Of a stretch of 64,000 nucleotides of DNA, positions 11,721 through 22,341 are shown in pieces. Within the stretch, counting starts at the first letter, position 1, and every line of letters starts with the position of its first letter. The notes under the pieces were generated by a model. That model had not been told where the DNA came from, searched no databases, and was given only the letters and a program-made list of their open reading frames with translations. The stretch is from Bemisia tabaci. Taxonomy: Eukaryota > Arthropoda > Insecta > Hemiptera > Aleyrodidae. Position numbers and translations under genes: made by a program. Where the stretch lies: NCBI RefSeq assembly GCF_918797505.1, contig NC_092799.1, forward strand, positions 31,322,597 through 31,386,596, read 5' to 3'.

Positions 11721-12227
11721 TATCAACTCATATCCAACAGTGGCGTGCCATGCTTTCCGATTATGTCGATTGACCCGCCATTTAAAACTACGGAAAAGGA
11801 TCTAGTATCAACTCATACCCAACAGTGGCGTGCCATGCTTTCCGATTATGTTGATTGACCCGCCATTTAAAACTACGGAAAAGGATCTAGTATCAACTCA
11901 TACCCAACAGTGGCGTGCCATGCTTTCCGATTATGTCGATTGACCCGCCATTTAAAACTACGGAAAAGGATCTAGTATCAACTCATACCCAACAGTGGCG
12001 TGCCATGCTTTCCGATTATGTCGATTGACCCGCCATTTAAAACTACGGAAAAGGATCTAGTATCAACTCATACCCAACAGTGGCGTGCCATGCTTTCCGA
12101 TTATGTCGATTGACCCGCCATTTAAAACTACGGAAAAGGATCTAGTATCAACTCATACCCAACAGTGGCGTGCCATGCTTTCCGATTATGTCGATTGACC
12201 CGCCATTTAAAACTACGGAAAAGGATC
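11721..12227 (+). repeat. 85-bp satellite array, six units
   Basis: Units start at 11721, 11806, 11891, 11976, 12061 and 12146; the last is short at its end. Each unit is 17 bp of flanking DNA (tatcaactcataycccaa-like) plus about 65 bp of the left arm of MITE family A (CAGTGGCGTG through 'ggaaaaggatc') plus a short 'tag' junction. The first unit differs from the others at 'catatcc' versus 'cataccc'; the others are nearly identical, so amplification is recent relative to the spread of family A. Confidence 0.9.
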
Positions 12228-12336
12228 AATAGAGAGGATTCCCAACGAACACCTTAATTATCGATTCTTTACCTACCATTTTTTCAAATAGATAAATATA
12301 GATAATCTATTATTACGCCTCGCCTCTGATATCCAT
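11730..12336. mobile_element. MITE A copy with internal satellite (A0), with its target duplication
   Basis: A family A MITE runs from CAGTGGCGTG at 11738 to the diverged terminus 'acgcctcgcctctg' ending 12328. It is flanked by atatccaa (11730-11737) and atatccat (12329-12336), an 8-bp target duplication with one mismatch, as in hAT-type elements. The family A centre ('gaacaccttaattatcgatt') appears after the last satellite unit, and the left arm before it has been amplified into the tandem array. Confidence 0.75.
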
Positions 12337-12944
12337 CCTTTTATATCCATTGATTGGTGAGGCTAATTTTTTCGCATACATAAAATTTGTAAATAGTAGG
12401 GCGTGAATGGCCTTTCGGGAAACGTGAAAGAGTCCAAAAGAATAGTTTGTAGAACGGTTTCAAAAGTAAAATTTCGAAAATAAACATTGAAGCAAGAAAC
12501 TAAGAGCTGCCATCCGATACTCTTAAGGCTTTTTTATAATGCCCGTATATTCTAGGCCATCGCCGCCCACTATCTGACCGGGTTCTGCGCCGTAAACAAT
12601 TATTGAAGGTGCGTTTAAAAAGGAGAAAAAATCAATCGCATTTTCAATAATATTTTCTTTTCAGATCTTGCCTTTACTTCCTTAAATTGGATTAAATTTT
12701 CTAATAGCTTTAAGATGAAAGTGTTTTAGAGCGTCAGCAATTTTTGACCCGTTAACTATTAAGATCAAAATGTAATATAGTGCTGTTTTTTCTTTCTTTA
12801 CCTATCAGATTTTTTACTTGCTCTAATTCTCCATCGCTTTGAAAATTGACGTAGACTCTTCACTTATCTGAGGAATGCGTTTGCTCTACTTCAAAACTGT
12901 ATTGCTCCTTCACCTCAAGAGGGAGCGGGTTGTTTTTGTTCATT
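12337..12944. other. No gene seen
   Basis: AT-rich, nothing recognised. Confidence 0.5.
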
Positions 12945-13074
12945 AATTGGGCGTATTTCTATCAAGGGGAACTATGTGCATTATGACGTGATCCCTGTTA
13001 TGCGCATATTCTTATGGGTCTCAGGGCTCATGTCTTAAAGCACATAGTTCCGTTTGGCAGAAATACGTCCAATT
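12945..13074. mobile_element. MITE family E, copy E1
   Basis: Opens AATTGGGCGTATTTCT and closes AGAAATACGTCCAATT. The interior pairs as 'aactatgtgcattatga' with 'aaagcacatagtt'. About 130 bp. Other copies are at 51694, 54094 and 60459. AATT stands at both borders in E1 and E4 and may be the target duplication. Confidence 0.8.
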
Positions 13075-13328
13075 GGACCACGTTAAACAGAAAGGCACCA
13101 AGCTTCATCCGCTATTGCCAAATAACAGGGAAATTACATTTTTTAAGAGAGAACGTTTATGCAGATTCCTTTGAAAATGTTCAAGAATGTGCTTTGTATT
13201 ATAGGGGAAATTCTCTGAAATTTGCTCAAAATTCCGCACAACCGTTTTCATGTAAAAAATTAAATTGCCCGATTAAATTAGGCAATAGCTGACGTGGCTT
13301 GGTTCCTTTCTATTAAACGCGGTCTAAT
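13071..13328. mobile_element. MITE family F, copy F1
   Basis: Begins AATTGGACCACGTTAAAC and ends with a near-complement (TTAAACGCGGTCTAATT). The interior matches 40561-40823 through 'caagcttcatccgctattgc' and 'gaaattctctgaaatttg'. It shares the AATT border with E1, which abuts it. The 92-codon frame at 13014 runs across the junction of the two elements and is not a gene. Confidence 0.8.
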
Positions 13329-13439
13329 TCACTGGATGCAAAATTTTGACTACTTCCCGGTCCGTGAGCGTATATCGTAGGGCTCTAACAACAACTTTAT
13401 TTTGAATTCTTAACTCACAAGAAAATTAATGTCTGCTTG

Positions 13440-13925
13440 AATCAAATCGCGCACTGTAACAGTTTTGACTAACAAGTTTTTTAATCGAACAGTGCTCCTT
13501 CCTCGCCTTTTGGACCCCATTTTGCGAGAAAAAGCCACTATTTCTGGCTCATTTTAGAAACAGCATAACATGTCATCGGTTTCCCTATGCAGAAAAATGC
13601 TTTTATGGTAGAGCCAGAGATATTGGTTCCATATTGCAAAATGCAATCCTTTTGTTCTTCACAGTGTTGAAAACGTGCAACAGTTGAGCCGAAGCACTGC
13701 AATCCAGGTTGCCATATTTTTATACCGCAGAGACTTTTACAGTAACGCTTTAGTGCGCGATTTGACATACGTAGACTTTAGTTTTTCCATGAGTGGGAGG
13801 TCTAAATGCACGCGTTAAGAAACATTGAATATCTTCGTTTGGAGTTGATTTCAGTAATTTTCGTCGGACGAATCGTGTTTACGTAAAATTTTGGATGAGA
13901 TACTTAAATTCGCTCCTTGCCTACT
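13440..13925 (+). repeat. Dispersed repeat family P, copy P3
   Basis: Aligns with P4 (14660-14992) over its length: 'ttaatcgaacagtgctcctt' / 'ttaatcgagcgttgttcctt', 'gccgaagcactgcaatccag' / 'gccaaagcgtcaagattgag', and the shared 'gacatacgtagactttagt' block. No terminal repeats were found. Cut on the right by MITE C1. Confidence 0.7.
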
Positions 13926-14178
13926 CTGCCGTGCTGAGGAAGAACGCCGTATGAACATTCGAGAGTTGCCAAATTTCTCCAAATAAAACATGTACTCCTT
14001 AGGAAATTTATGCATATATTTCCGTGAAATTTTCAGATGTTATACATCAAATTGCGAACAAAATTATCTAAAAAATTTGACAAAAAATATTAACATTTTT
14101 CCCAGTAAATTAGGTTTGTATTAAAGGAAATCTGGCAACGTCTAAAGGCTCATACGGCGTTTTTCCTTAGCACGGCAG
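13926..14178. mobile_element. MITE family C, copy C1
   Basis: Begins CTGCCGTGCTGAGGAAGAAC and ends with the near-complement (CCTTAGCACGGCAG). Inner blocks 'gagagttgccaaatttc' and 'tctggcaacgtctaaaggc' pair. About 253 bp, non-coding. TA lies close to both ends, so a TA target is possible. Other copies: 26152, 42234, 59014 and a split copy at 55446. Confidence 0.8.
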
Positions 14179-14660
14179 TACTGATCGGTTCGTTGTAACA
14201 GTCTTCTGAGTATGGCCTTGCGGGGAGCGAGATGAGAACTTAATTCCTAGGAGAATTGTCCATGTATGATCGTGTCGCTAATCCACGCTCAAACGGAATT
14301 TGCACTCCTTGAATGGGTCATCTCTGCGCGGAAGATTAAAAACATGCATGAAGCCATAGAGTTTAATAGAGCCTTGGATGTGTTGAAAATGGTTCCCTAT
14401 CTCTGGTTCGGTGTAAGTGCTGCCGCAACCCGCACAACCGCCGTATCGTAAGCGTTCCCACCTAACTTATCGATGGCTCAAGTCAGAAATGGACCACTAG
14501 ACAAGTTACAAATTGAAGCCTTCTAATGTATGTTTCCTAATTATAGAATTTCATTTAAAACACAATTCTTGCATCGAAAATTACTGTACTCAACTCCCAA
14601 CTAAGATATTAACATTTTTATTTTACATTGGTTACGGGGATTTCGAATTGCCCGGTCACA
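14179..14660. other. No gene seen
   Basis: Short open frames only; nothing recognised. Confidence 0.5.
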
Positions 14661-14992
14661 AAAAACGCACTCGCACAGTTTTGGCAGGCTTCTTAATCGA
14701 GCGTTGTTCCTTTCCCACCCTTCATCGTTCAAAGTGTAAACAATTCGCCTCAGCTGAGCCAAAGCGTCAAGATTGAGGTTGCCACATTTTCATATCACAG
14801 AGATTGTCATAGTGAAGTATAGTGTGCGATTTGACTCACGTAGACTATTGTGTTTTCATGAGCGGGAGGTTTGAACTCAAGCGTCAAGAAACTTAAAGTA
14901 TCTTATTGAGGAATAATTTAAATAATTTTCGTCTCGCAAATCGTGTTCTAAGTAAAATTTCGGTTGGGAAACATGTATCAGAATGCTAACTT
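14660..14992 (+). repeat. Dispersed repeat family P, copy P4
   Basis: Diverged match to P3, including 'atcacagagattgtcat', 'gactcacgtagactat', 'gagcgggaggttt' and 'cgcaaatcgtgttcta'. Followed at once by repeat L2. Confidence 0.7.
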
Positions 14993-15285
14993 GGAACTAT
15001 ATCTAGTGGTCAATGGAGAATTAGCACACGAAAATTGTATTGGTTCATCTGAGAGTGCCTAATGAGCTGAGTTAGCAGTATCCTTCATTAATTTTTTTCT
15101 GACCTGGGAAATTGGAGAAAAATTGATTTAAACGTGAGAAAATGTGCCGCCTTGTGACGTCATCTGACGGCATTTTCTATTTAAACACTTGAATTTTAGC
15201 AGATTCGGTTATTTTGTCATAATTTCTCCAATAATTGTCCAATTTAGAAACCAAGGATATCCTCGCACTCAGTTTTCCTAGCAGT
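14992..15285 (+). repeat. Dispersed repeat family L, copy L2
   Basis: Aligns with L1 (3285-3568) across about 290 bp, including 'gtgacgtcatctgacgg', 'attttagcagattcggtta' and 'caataattgtccaattta'. Unlike L1 it is not interrupted at its right end. Confidence 0.7.
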
Positions 15286-15333
15286 ATCATTTTAAAGTTG
15301 AAATTCAACAAATTCAAGACACCTACAAATTCT

Positions 15334-15566
15334 CACTAGGAAAAAAAACAAATCGGATCTAGAGTCCAGACTCCTGAAAACATTGACAAGAAAACGGACT
15401 CTTTATTCAATCCTCAAAATCCAATCAAATCCAATTCCTCAAAAGGAAATCCGCTCAACTTAAGAGGCTTGGTTCTTGATTTAAGCTAGATTCTGATTGA
15501 ATCAAGAGTACTTTTTCTTGTCGTTTTTTTTAAGAGTCTGGACTCCAGATCCAATGTGCTTTTAGC
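15334..15566. mobile_element. MITE family B, copy B1 (right end decayed)
   Basis: Family B has CACTGG-AAAAAA-rich ends followed by ACATTGGATCTAGAGTCCAG and a long palindromic body containing 'cttgattcaatcag'. This copy starts CACTAGGAAAA and keeps both inner arms, but the right terminal CAGTG has been lost in 'gtgcttttagcggctctgg'. Confidence 0.75.
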
Positions 15567-16460
15567 GGCTCTGGTGCTTGCACTAGAGCTGCTATTCCGG
15601 ACGGTCCCAGCTGGGGAGTATCAATGGACCATGTTACATTGGAGAGACCGCGCGTTGGTTGATGGGAATCGGCGCCATTTTTGACTATGTACCTTGTCAT
15701 GACTTTATTTTATTGCATATTGTTTTATTGTTAGCCAATGCTATGTTGTGTAGTGTATTTTTGGAATCATGGTGATACAGTCAATAATTCAAAACTTGTC
15801 TGTGCTTTAATCTCGTGATGGAAAAAATGTACTTTACGTTCAAAATTTGAAATTTTGAATTTTAAAGTTTTCGCGGTTTTTTGGAAGAATGCAGTGGTTG
15901 GAGCTTCCTAGGCATATTACTCGATATCAGCTGATAGCAAACAAAGGTTACCAAGGAAACCGTAAACGTTTAACAACTATCGTGGCCAATCTGACAAAAT
16001 GTGTCTAGGCCCTCATTCTTGACTACAACTACCGTCGCCAGAGCCGCTTTCCGACGCGAATGCGTTGGAGCTTACTGCTTGTTTTTTTTCCAGTGCTCTA
16101 TTGCTTATCTCCATCGCAACGCAACGTATATACATCTTCCACCATGTGAAATTTTTCAAAAGGAAACTAACTTACAAATCTCCCACCTTACCGCACTTAA
16201 AAGTCTCACTTCATTCCCCCCTCCCCACTATGTAAAGGGGGGGGGGGGCGAAATGGGGATCTAATGATCGCGTGCGATAACGAGGTGAGAAGAGTGAACG
16301 TTTTTGACGCTCTCGGCCCAATTATGAAAACATGGTTAAGTATTTGCTTGTTAATGAAACTGTCGAGTTCCTCGGGTGGCGCTTGCTCGCGGAGGCGGAA
16401 CTACTCCTTCTCTCCGTCTCGGCAGTGCCATCCCCTTCATCACTTCATCACCCCTTTAGC
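15567..16460. other. No gene seen
   Basis: Contains a G run near 16238-16248. Short open frames have no recognisable similarity. Confidence 0.5.
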
Positions 16461-16468
16461 AATGAAAC

Positions 16469-16633
16469 CAGTGGCGTGGCGTGCTTTGCGATGTATCGAT
16501 TGTTCTGCCATTTAAATTCATAGTAATGAATCGATTATTGAGGTGTTCGCTGCGAACACCCTGTGTATCGATCATTTTCCATAGGTTTAAATGGCACGAC
16601 AATCGATATATCGCAAAGCGCGCCACGCCACTG
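16469..16633. mobile_element. hAT-type MITE family A, copy A1
   Basis: Ends are CAGTGGCGTGGCGTGCTTTG and the complement of a near-identical sequence. Perfect 8-bp target duplication aatgaaac at 16461-16468 and 16634-16641. The centre carries 'ggtgttcgctgcgaacaccc', a short hairpin typical of the family. An 8-bp duplication with CAG...CTG ends fits hAT-like elements. Confidence 0.92.
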
Positions 16634-16761
16634 AATGAAACCCCGAGCGGGCACTCTATCCGCCGACTCAAAATCATCAGCCTCGGCATCGGCATTTCCA
16701 CTCGCGTCAAAGAGGAGCCTTCGATGATTTTTTTCATGCTCTCAAAAGAACTCCTTGACTC

Positions 16762-16926
16762 CAGTGGCGTAACGTGAACTGCGATTTATTGATTGTTATG
16801 CCTTTTAAACCTATGGTAAAGAATCTATTATTAAGGTGGCCGCAGCGAACACCCCGTCTATCGATCCTTTTCCAAAGGTTTAAATAGCAGAACAATCGAT
16901 ACATCGCAATTCACAGCACGCCACTG
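16762..16926. mobile_element. hAT-type MITE family A, copy A2
   Basis: Same family as A1, beginning CAGTGGCGTAACGTG. Perfect 8-bp target duplication cttgactc at 16754-16761 and 16927-16934. It lies only 128 bp from A1. Confidence 0.9.
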
Positions 16927-17045
16927 CTTGACTCGTCTCGAAATTGGGACACTTTTTTATCGGCACCAATGTGCAGATACTCGTTTTGAAAGTCAATGGT
17001 TTCTTTTTCTCGGGGAATGTAAGGGCTTGGTTTTCAAATCGGAAG

Positions 17046-17260
17046 AATGAATGGGGATTGGCCGTATTTCTGCCGAACGGAACCAGGTGGAGAAGAAGGG
17101 GTGTGCAGGTTAATCGAGGGTTATGGGAATGAATGGGAATTATAAAGCGCCAGTGACGTCAGCGGCAGCGGCGGTCGCCCGTGTGGATCATTAACTCATG
17201 AGCCCTGTTTTTAACGCTCCTGTCACATGCCCACGGCTCATGAGTGCCGCACTCAGTTGA
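17046..17260. repeat. Direct duplicate block, left copy
   Basis: Contains 'gcgccagtgacgtcag', 'ctcatgagccctgt' and the complement 'cacggctcatgag'. The same order recurs at 17640-17800. The block also has family E-like ends ('ggccgtatttctgccgaacg'). Its right end is split by MITE B2. Confidence 0.65.
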
Positions 17261-17262
17261 CA

Positions 17263-17490
17263 CACTGGAAAAAAACACATTGGATCTAGAGTCAAGACTC
17301 TTAAAAACATCGACAAGAAAAAGTACTCTTGATTCAATCAGAATCTAGCTTAAATCAAGAACCAAGACTCTTAATTTAAGCGGATTTTGTTTTGATTCAA
17401 GCGAAATTCCGATTGAATCAAGAGTATTTTTTCTTGTCAATGTTTTCAAGAGTCTGGACTCTAGATTCAATGTGTTTTTTTTTCCCAGTG
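17263..17490. mobile_element. MITE family B, copy B2
   Basis: CACTGG...CCCAGTG element of 228 bp with long complementary arms. The 2-bp target duplication is CA/CA (17261-17262, 17491-17492). It sits inside the duplicated block of 17046-17520. A 96-codon minus-strand frame across it is only the palindrome read through. Confidence 0.88.
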
Positions 17491-17639
17491 CACGTAGTTC
17501 CTTTCGACAGAATGTAAAATCCCGCTTTTCCATTACTGAAAAGGGAATCATGCCCACGTGTACACTGTTTCTTATGATTATGCAGATTTCTGGATCACAC
17601 CTCATCTTTTCGATTCGCCTAGTTTCGTTTGACAAAAAT

Positions 17640-17810
17640 AGTCCAATTTTGAAGCGCCAGTGACGTCAGTAGCGACGACAGAGCTGGTGGACGGAGGAGA
17701 TCGGTGGTGAGTCACTTTAACTCATGAGCCCTGTCTACAATGCTCTTGTTTCATGCCCACGGCTCATGAGTTGGAATATTTTGGCGCTTAGTTCCGAAGA
17801 CTTGACAGAA
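17640..17810. repeat. Direct duplicate block, right copy
   Basis: Repeats 'gcgccagtgacgtcag', 'taactcatgagccctgt' and 'gcccacggctcatgagt' from the left copy, then 'gcgcttagttcc', but has no MITE at the position of B2, so it serves as an approximate empty site. Confidence 0.65.
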
Positions 17811-18097
17811 AAATATTCCTCCTTGCACCTAAAAGCCCCCTTTTCACAGACGGTTGCATATATCTGAGTAAACTTCGTATTCTTTGAATTTGGTATTTAT
17901 GTATGTGTACACGTCGCGCCTCCTAGTGCTCGCGACACCCAAACGCCACATGAGCTTACAGTAATTTTTTGCGAGAGTACGGCCACTGAGTTTCATGGAG
18001 ACCCTAATAGAACCCATAGAAATGGCGGCCTCTCTTGGTGGAAGTCTATAGGAGCGGGTGAGGAGGGGTTTATGCCAACCTTTGACGTGTATCACCT

Positions 18098-18506
18098 GCC
18101 ACGGCTCGTCTGAACCAACTTCATATGAAAAGTCGATGACACCAAAAATTCTCTTCGGGAGCTTGAAGTAGGATGCAGGTACTATCTTTAAGCCAAAAAC
18201 AAAAATAATCTGCGGGCTCTTCGAAAATGAAAGCGATTTTTATGTTGACATACGTGGTCTCTTCCAAAAAATTAAGTTTCTCTAATTTTCGGGGAGGATA
18301 ATAGCGACAAAATAGTTAATATTACAACATCATATTGTTCTACAAGATTTTAGCTTTCTAACGAGCTATAGATTTTTATTTTTGGAGCACTGGTTTTTGA
18401 GATAGTCGATTTTTACTGAGACATCTTCATTTGGCTGCGGGTCCACCGAAGAGAATTTTCGGTGTCATCGACTTTTCATTTAAAATTGGTTCAGACGAGC
18501 CGTGCT
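18098..18506. mobile_element. MITE with CACGGCTCGTCTG-type ends
   Basis: Opens CCACGGCTCGTCTGAACCAA and continues 'catatgaaaagtcgatgac'; closes with the complement 'gtcatcgacttttcat' and 'ggttcagacgagccgtg'. Inner arms share 'ccaaaaattctcttcgg'. About 409 bp, single copy in the window. Confidence 0.8.
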
Positions 18507-18605
18507 GCTGCATCTGTCACCAACTTTATCATTATAGAGAATCAAGTCGAAATATATTTCCAAATGTTATGCAGAAAATTGGTTTCACATCTAAATAATG
18601 ATTCA
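18507..18605. other. Short unassigned gap
   Basis: Nothing recognised between the MITE and the open frame on the minus strand. Confidence 0.4.
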
Positions 18606-18923
18606 TCAGTACCCCCATGCAAACAAAGCCTCATTATCTGCACTTTTCAATAACCTGCGATTATCTTGCATCTCATCGTCCGCCATTTTCTTGGGTTCTA
18701 AGAGCTCCATAAAGTTTAATATGGCTGAGCCAATACCGAGTGAATCCTTTAGTAGCTGTTGTCTCTCTACAAAGGTCCTATTCAAATGATGGTCTTCCCA
18801 AAGATTATTGAGCAACTGACAACTTAAAATTTCTTCGTTGACGTCCTGCCGCCGTATAAGTAGGTCTATCTGAGGATAGTGGTGTGTGAGCAGATTATTA
18901 GAGACTACCTGGTTGTCGCACAA
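18606..18923 (-). CDS. Unrecognised coding-like open frame (105 codons)
   Basis: The product is rich in Leu, Asn, Asp and Glu with patterns such as LLNNLWEDHHLNRTFVERQQ and LKDSLGIGSAILNFMELL, more like a soluble helical protein than noise in AT-rich DNA. It is not part of any repeat recognised here. No family is recognised, no signal peptide or membrane segment is visible, and a C run abuts its 5' end. It could be an exon, part of a decayed transposon gene, or chance. Start codon is the first Met after the C-rich junction. Confidence 0.3.
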   Translation of the reverse strand: MCDNQVVSNNLLTHHYPQIDLLIRRQDVNEEILSCQLLNNLWEDHHLNRTFVERQQLLKDSLGIGSAILNFMELLEPKKMADDEMQDNRRLLKSADNEALFAWGY

Positions 18924-19050
18924 CCCCCCCCCCCCCCAAGTCCTTCCTCCTTCTCTTCATGGTAAGTTCCCTTTGCCTTCCTCCGGGGGGGGGGGGGGCA
19001 CCCATTCTTAAACTTGTGTGAGAAACCTCTCCTATTACATTCTCTGCACA

Positions 19051-19236
19051 CACTGAAGAAAATCTCCGGCCGTGGAAGCCGTACGTACGGGTTTTATGGA
19101 CATACCGTCCGCGTTCCGGGCTCAGAGGCCGAAAGTTCCGGGTACAGCACCCGGAGCAGTCGAAGCTACGGCTTCAGCACCCGAAGGCTAGAACGGACGG
19201 TACGTCTATATAGCCTGTAATTGTTTTCTTCCAGTG
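19051..19236. mobile_element. Short MITE with CACTGAAG ends and nested palindrome
   Basis: Starts CACTGAAGAAAAT and ends TTTTCTTCCAGTG, flanked by CA on both sides (19049-19050, 19237-19238), a 2-bp target duplication. The inside holds 'ggacataccgtccgcgttcc' paired with 'gaacggacggtacgtctat' and a small inner hairpin 'cgaagctacggcttc'. A sister copy is at 62298. Confidence 0.8.
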
Positions 19237-22050
19237 CACCACCATAGAAAGAAACTTTTCACGATGACTTCAAAAATACGGTGCTTGTTAGCCTTGGGGA
19301 TACTCTGATCCTAGGGGACATCTGGATGGTCCTGTCTCTAAGCGGCTGTTCGAATTTTAAAAATTAAAATTTTCTCTTCAGATGTGATCGAAACTGGGAT
19401 TTAAAAGCCCTCCTGCCTGCATAAATTTCAGGCTAAAAACTTATTTAATAATCAAGAGAGGTGTAGACATGCATGCAACAGTTGTTCAAACAATGGCTCC
19501 GTTTTAATTTTTGACAGTGATGATTTACTGATGAGTCTCGCGTGTTGGCTTAATTTTTTTTTTTTTCTAGAACAATCAAGCGGCTCATGGCGCATCGCCT
19601 CACTCATTGCAAAAGCGAGCAAATCCAGCGTTCTGGGTTAAAACCCATGTAGAATTTTGAGAAGGCTTAGATAGAAAAACTTGTTAATTGGTAGCGATGC
19701 TCAATTTATTTTTATTTAAATTCTTCTTTTTCCTAAAAAGGGACAGGCTGGAACTTGCTTTATAAAAAATGGAAAGTGCACTAAATCACACCGGTTCAGC
19801 AAGTCGGCATATAGTATATCGGTGTCTAACGTTGAAAAGTGCGTATTTCCGATTAAAACATCGCTTATCTGCTAAAGTTTGATTTTTTCAAAGTAAACAA
19901 ACCAATAGTTGTTCTTGAGCAAATTTTCACTCGTTTAAATTTATTCATGGGAAATTTCGAGGAATTATTTTGATTGGTCTTTCTCTCTTAAGAAAAATAT
20001 ATATAATCTGAGGTTTTTTGAATTCTGGTGACTGCACGCTAAGTGTGGCTTAGTTAAAGACTCATGGGTTATTTTAGATTGGATTTGAAGCTAATCATGA
20101 ACCTTCGTAAGTTCTGTTCAAGTTTACATGAAGGTGATAGAATTTCTTACTGAAAATTCCCATGATTACCAGCGCAAATCTGTAAAATTTTGGACAATTT
20201 ATCAGTCATATTCTTGTGAAAAATTGTATTGCTTGAGTCAATTTGGCAATCTCGGAATGGGTTACGTTCTCTCATCTGGGAAAGGACACAATTTAGGAGC
20301 CGCAATGAGCTTTTTCTACTTTTTATCGTGCAGTCATTTCCTAAATGAATAAGTTTTCGTCAAGAAATTTCAGTATTTCCACAGTGAAAACCGATCCGAA
20401 ACTTTTTGCTTTTTTAATTTTATAGCATTTTAGCCTTGCTTGAGCATATTCCCCACTTTGCTTTGTTTGAATTCTCTCTTTCCATCTGCTTTCTAGCTTT
20501 CGAATGTATTCGACTTTGTTTATGTGAGCGACAGTTCAGTAGCAATGAGCTTATCCCTGCGTATCCTGCATTAAAATGGACGCCTAGAAAGTTTATGAAA
20601 TTTAATTTCTAATTGTTTGTTTCTCTCTTAAAGTTCATGTAGGAAACTGTAGAACATCGATAATTTCAAATGGCAACTTATATGTTAGACGTTTCAATTC
20701 TTGGTTTTTGCAAGTTCAAACAGACGCTCGCAGGAGGTAAAAGTAATTCCTACCTGTAGCAAATCCGACCTTTAACCAATTTCAGTCTTTTTAACAATTT
20801 CAAAATGGTTTTTTGCGCAAAATGGTTTTTTGCGCTTAATTTGTCGAAAAATAATAGCAAGTACAGTGAATTAAAAGCTAAGTCGAAGGTGGTTAAAATA
20901 AACAATGATTATCTGCCAAACGTATGAAAATAATTTTCGGATCCAATTCGACCTACCGACTTTGATTCTTTCATTTTTTGTGAGCGCACAAAGAGAAACT
21001 CAACCCAAAAGTTTGGTTAATACGGGAAGTAAAACACAAAAAAACGGTAGCCTTCGGTTGACAAGAGAAAATTCCAGCTACTTTTCCTGAAGAAATTTAA
21101 TAAGGAACAAGTGGTGAATACCAACATCGCAATTGGAGGAATGCATTTTCCCAGTCCCTCCATTGAAATCTGCGCTAAATTCTCCGCAAACTGCACCAAA
21201 ATCAACACAAAATTTGTGTTGGTTTGTGTTTGACTTCCTATCTTCACTAAAAGTTACCCAAGAACACAAAAAATTTCATCGGTGCGGGAGGTTTGAATTG
21301 CTCCAATGTAAAATGCAACCTCTAATTTCCCAAGTACAGGCTTTATTTAGAATTTGTTTATTGAAATATATTTTTAAGGAGTTCTGATTGAGATTTTTGT
21401 AAGGGACCATATCTTGTGGTACTTCAATTCTACCTCTGTCCAGTGGTCCATCTGTGAATCTTATTAAAAGAAGAAATCAATCGAGATTTAGGTTGGTTTT
21501 CAGTCGTGATATTCAAATTCTACGCCATAAGAAATATCAAATAAACAAAATAAATTCTTGCACCAAGTGCATTTTAACTCTAACTTTGCGGAGAGGCCAC
21601 TTTATTAGCTTTCTATCATCCTAAAGCAATGTTTGGAAGGCAAAAATGAAATTCGTGCATTCAGACACAATGTAAATCCCAACCCTAATATGATCGTGCT
21701 CCTCATGCTAATTTCCGCGCCGCGAGCACGTGAAACCAATATTGGTTTCCGGTGCTTGGATTTCCGGCTCACGGGTGAAAGGGTGAATAGAATGCAATCG
21801 CGTCGAACGTGGCTTTGATATAGAAAAACGGTGGATCATGGATGAAATCTCCTTATTCAGGAAGGTGCTGTGTCATTTTAAGTTCTCCAAGTCGGTTCTT
21901 GTTCTGAATATAGATTCGTAGTCTGTCTCCTGATACATTACATGGGCATACTTTGTCGGCGGTCGTGAGTGCCTCACGAGAAAATATTAACAAGAATCGT
22001 CCAAAACTTCATGCGTTATATTTTTAAACATAATATGTGTACGAAAAAAT
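19237..22050. other. Long AT-rich stretch, no gene seen
   Basis: A 17-bp unit (aaaatggttttttgcgc) is repeated twice at 20802-20835. A short block near 21185-21240 ('atcaacacaaaatttgtgtt') resembles part of repeat K of the 28-31 kb region. Otherwise nothing supported. Confidence 0.5.
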
Positions 22051-22052
22051 TT

Positions 22053-22257
22053 ATCCATTCTTGAACTGTTCCTGCATTTGGCGTAAAAGTTTATTCTGTT
22101 CCTGGTCGGTTAAATCAGTTAAATTTCACAATTAATCGCTTGGGTGTTTATTTTGGACAATGTTCAGAAATTTGCGGAGTTAATCATAGATTTATACCTA
22201 TTATGGTTGAAGTGGTTTTAAATCAAGGATTTTCTGTTTGGTTAGAAAATTCAAGAT
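22053..22257 (+). pseudogene. cox2: Mitochondrial cox2, 3' fragment (NUMT)
   Basis: Cytochrome c oxidase subunit II, about the last 68 codons. In the mitochondrial code the frame is open and keeps the CuA-site motifs HSWT, GQCSEICG and NHSFMP, including the His, both Cys, Glu, His and Met ligands. HSW uses a TGA codon and NHS an AGA codon, so in the nucleus the frame is broken by a stop. The gene ends in an incomplete stop, a single T (22257) before trnK, as is usual in animal mitochondria. The N-terminal membrane helices are absent. Confidence 0.92.
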
Positions 22258-22325
22258 CATTAAAAAGCTGAAAGTAAGTGTTGATCTTTTAAATCAATCA
22301 TGATAAGACCGCCAATCTTTAATGA
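22258..22325 (+). pseudogene. trnK: Mitochondrial tRNA-Lys (UUU) copy (NUMT)
   Basis: A 7-bp acceptor stem (CATTAAA at 22258-22264 with TTTAATG ending 22324) and a 5-bp anticodon stem (TTGAT / ATCAA) enclose the loop CTTTTAA with anticodon TTT. The D arm is short, as in animal mitochondrial tRNAs; the T arm is poorly paired. The start abuts cox2 exactly. Confidence 0.85.
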
Positions 22326-22341
22326 GAGTTGGTTAACTTTA

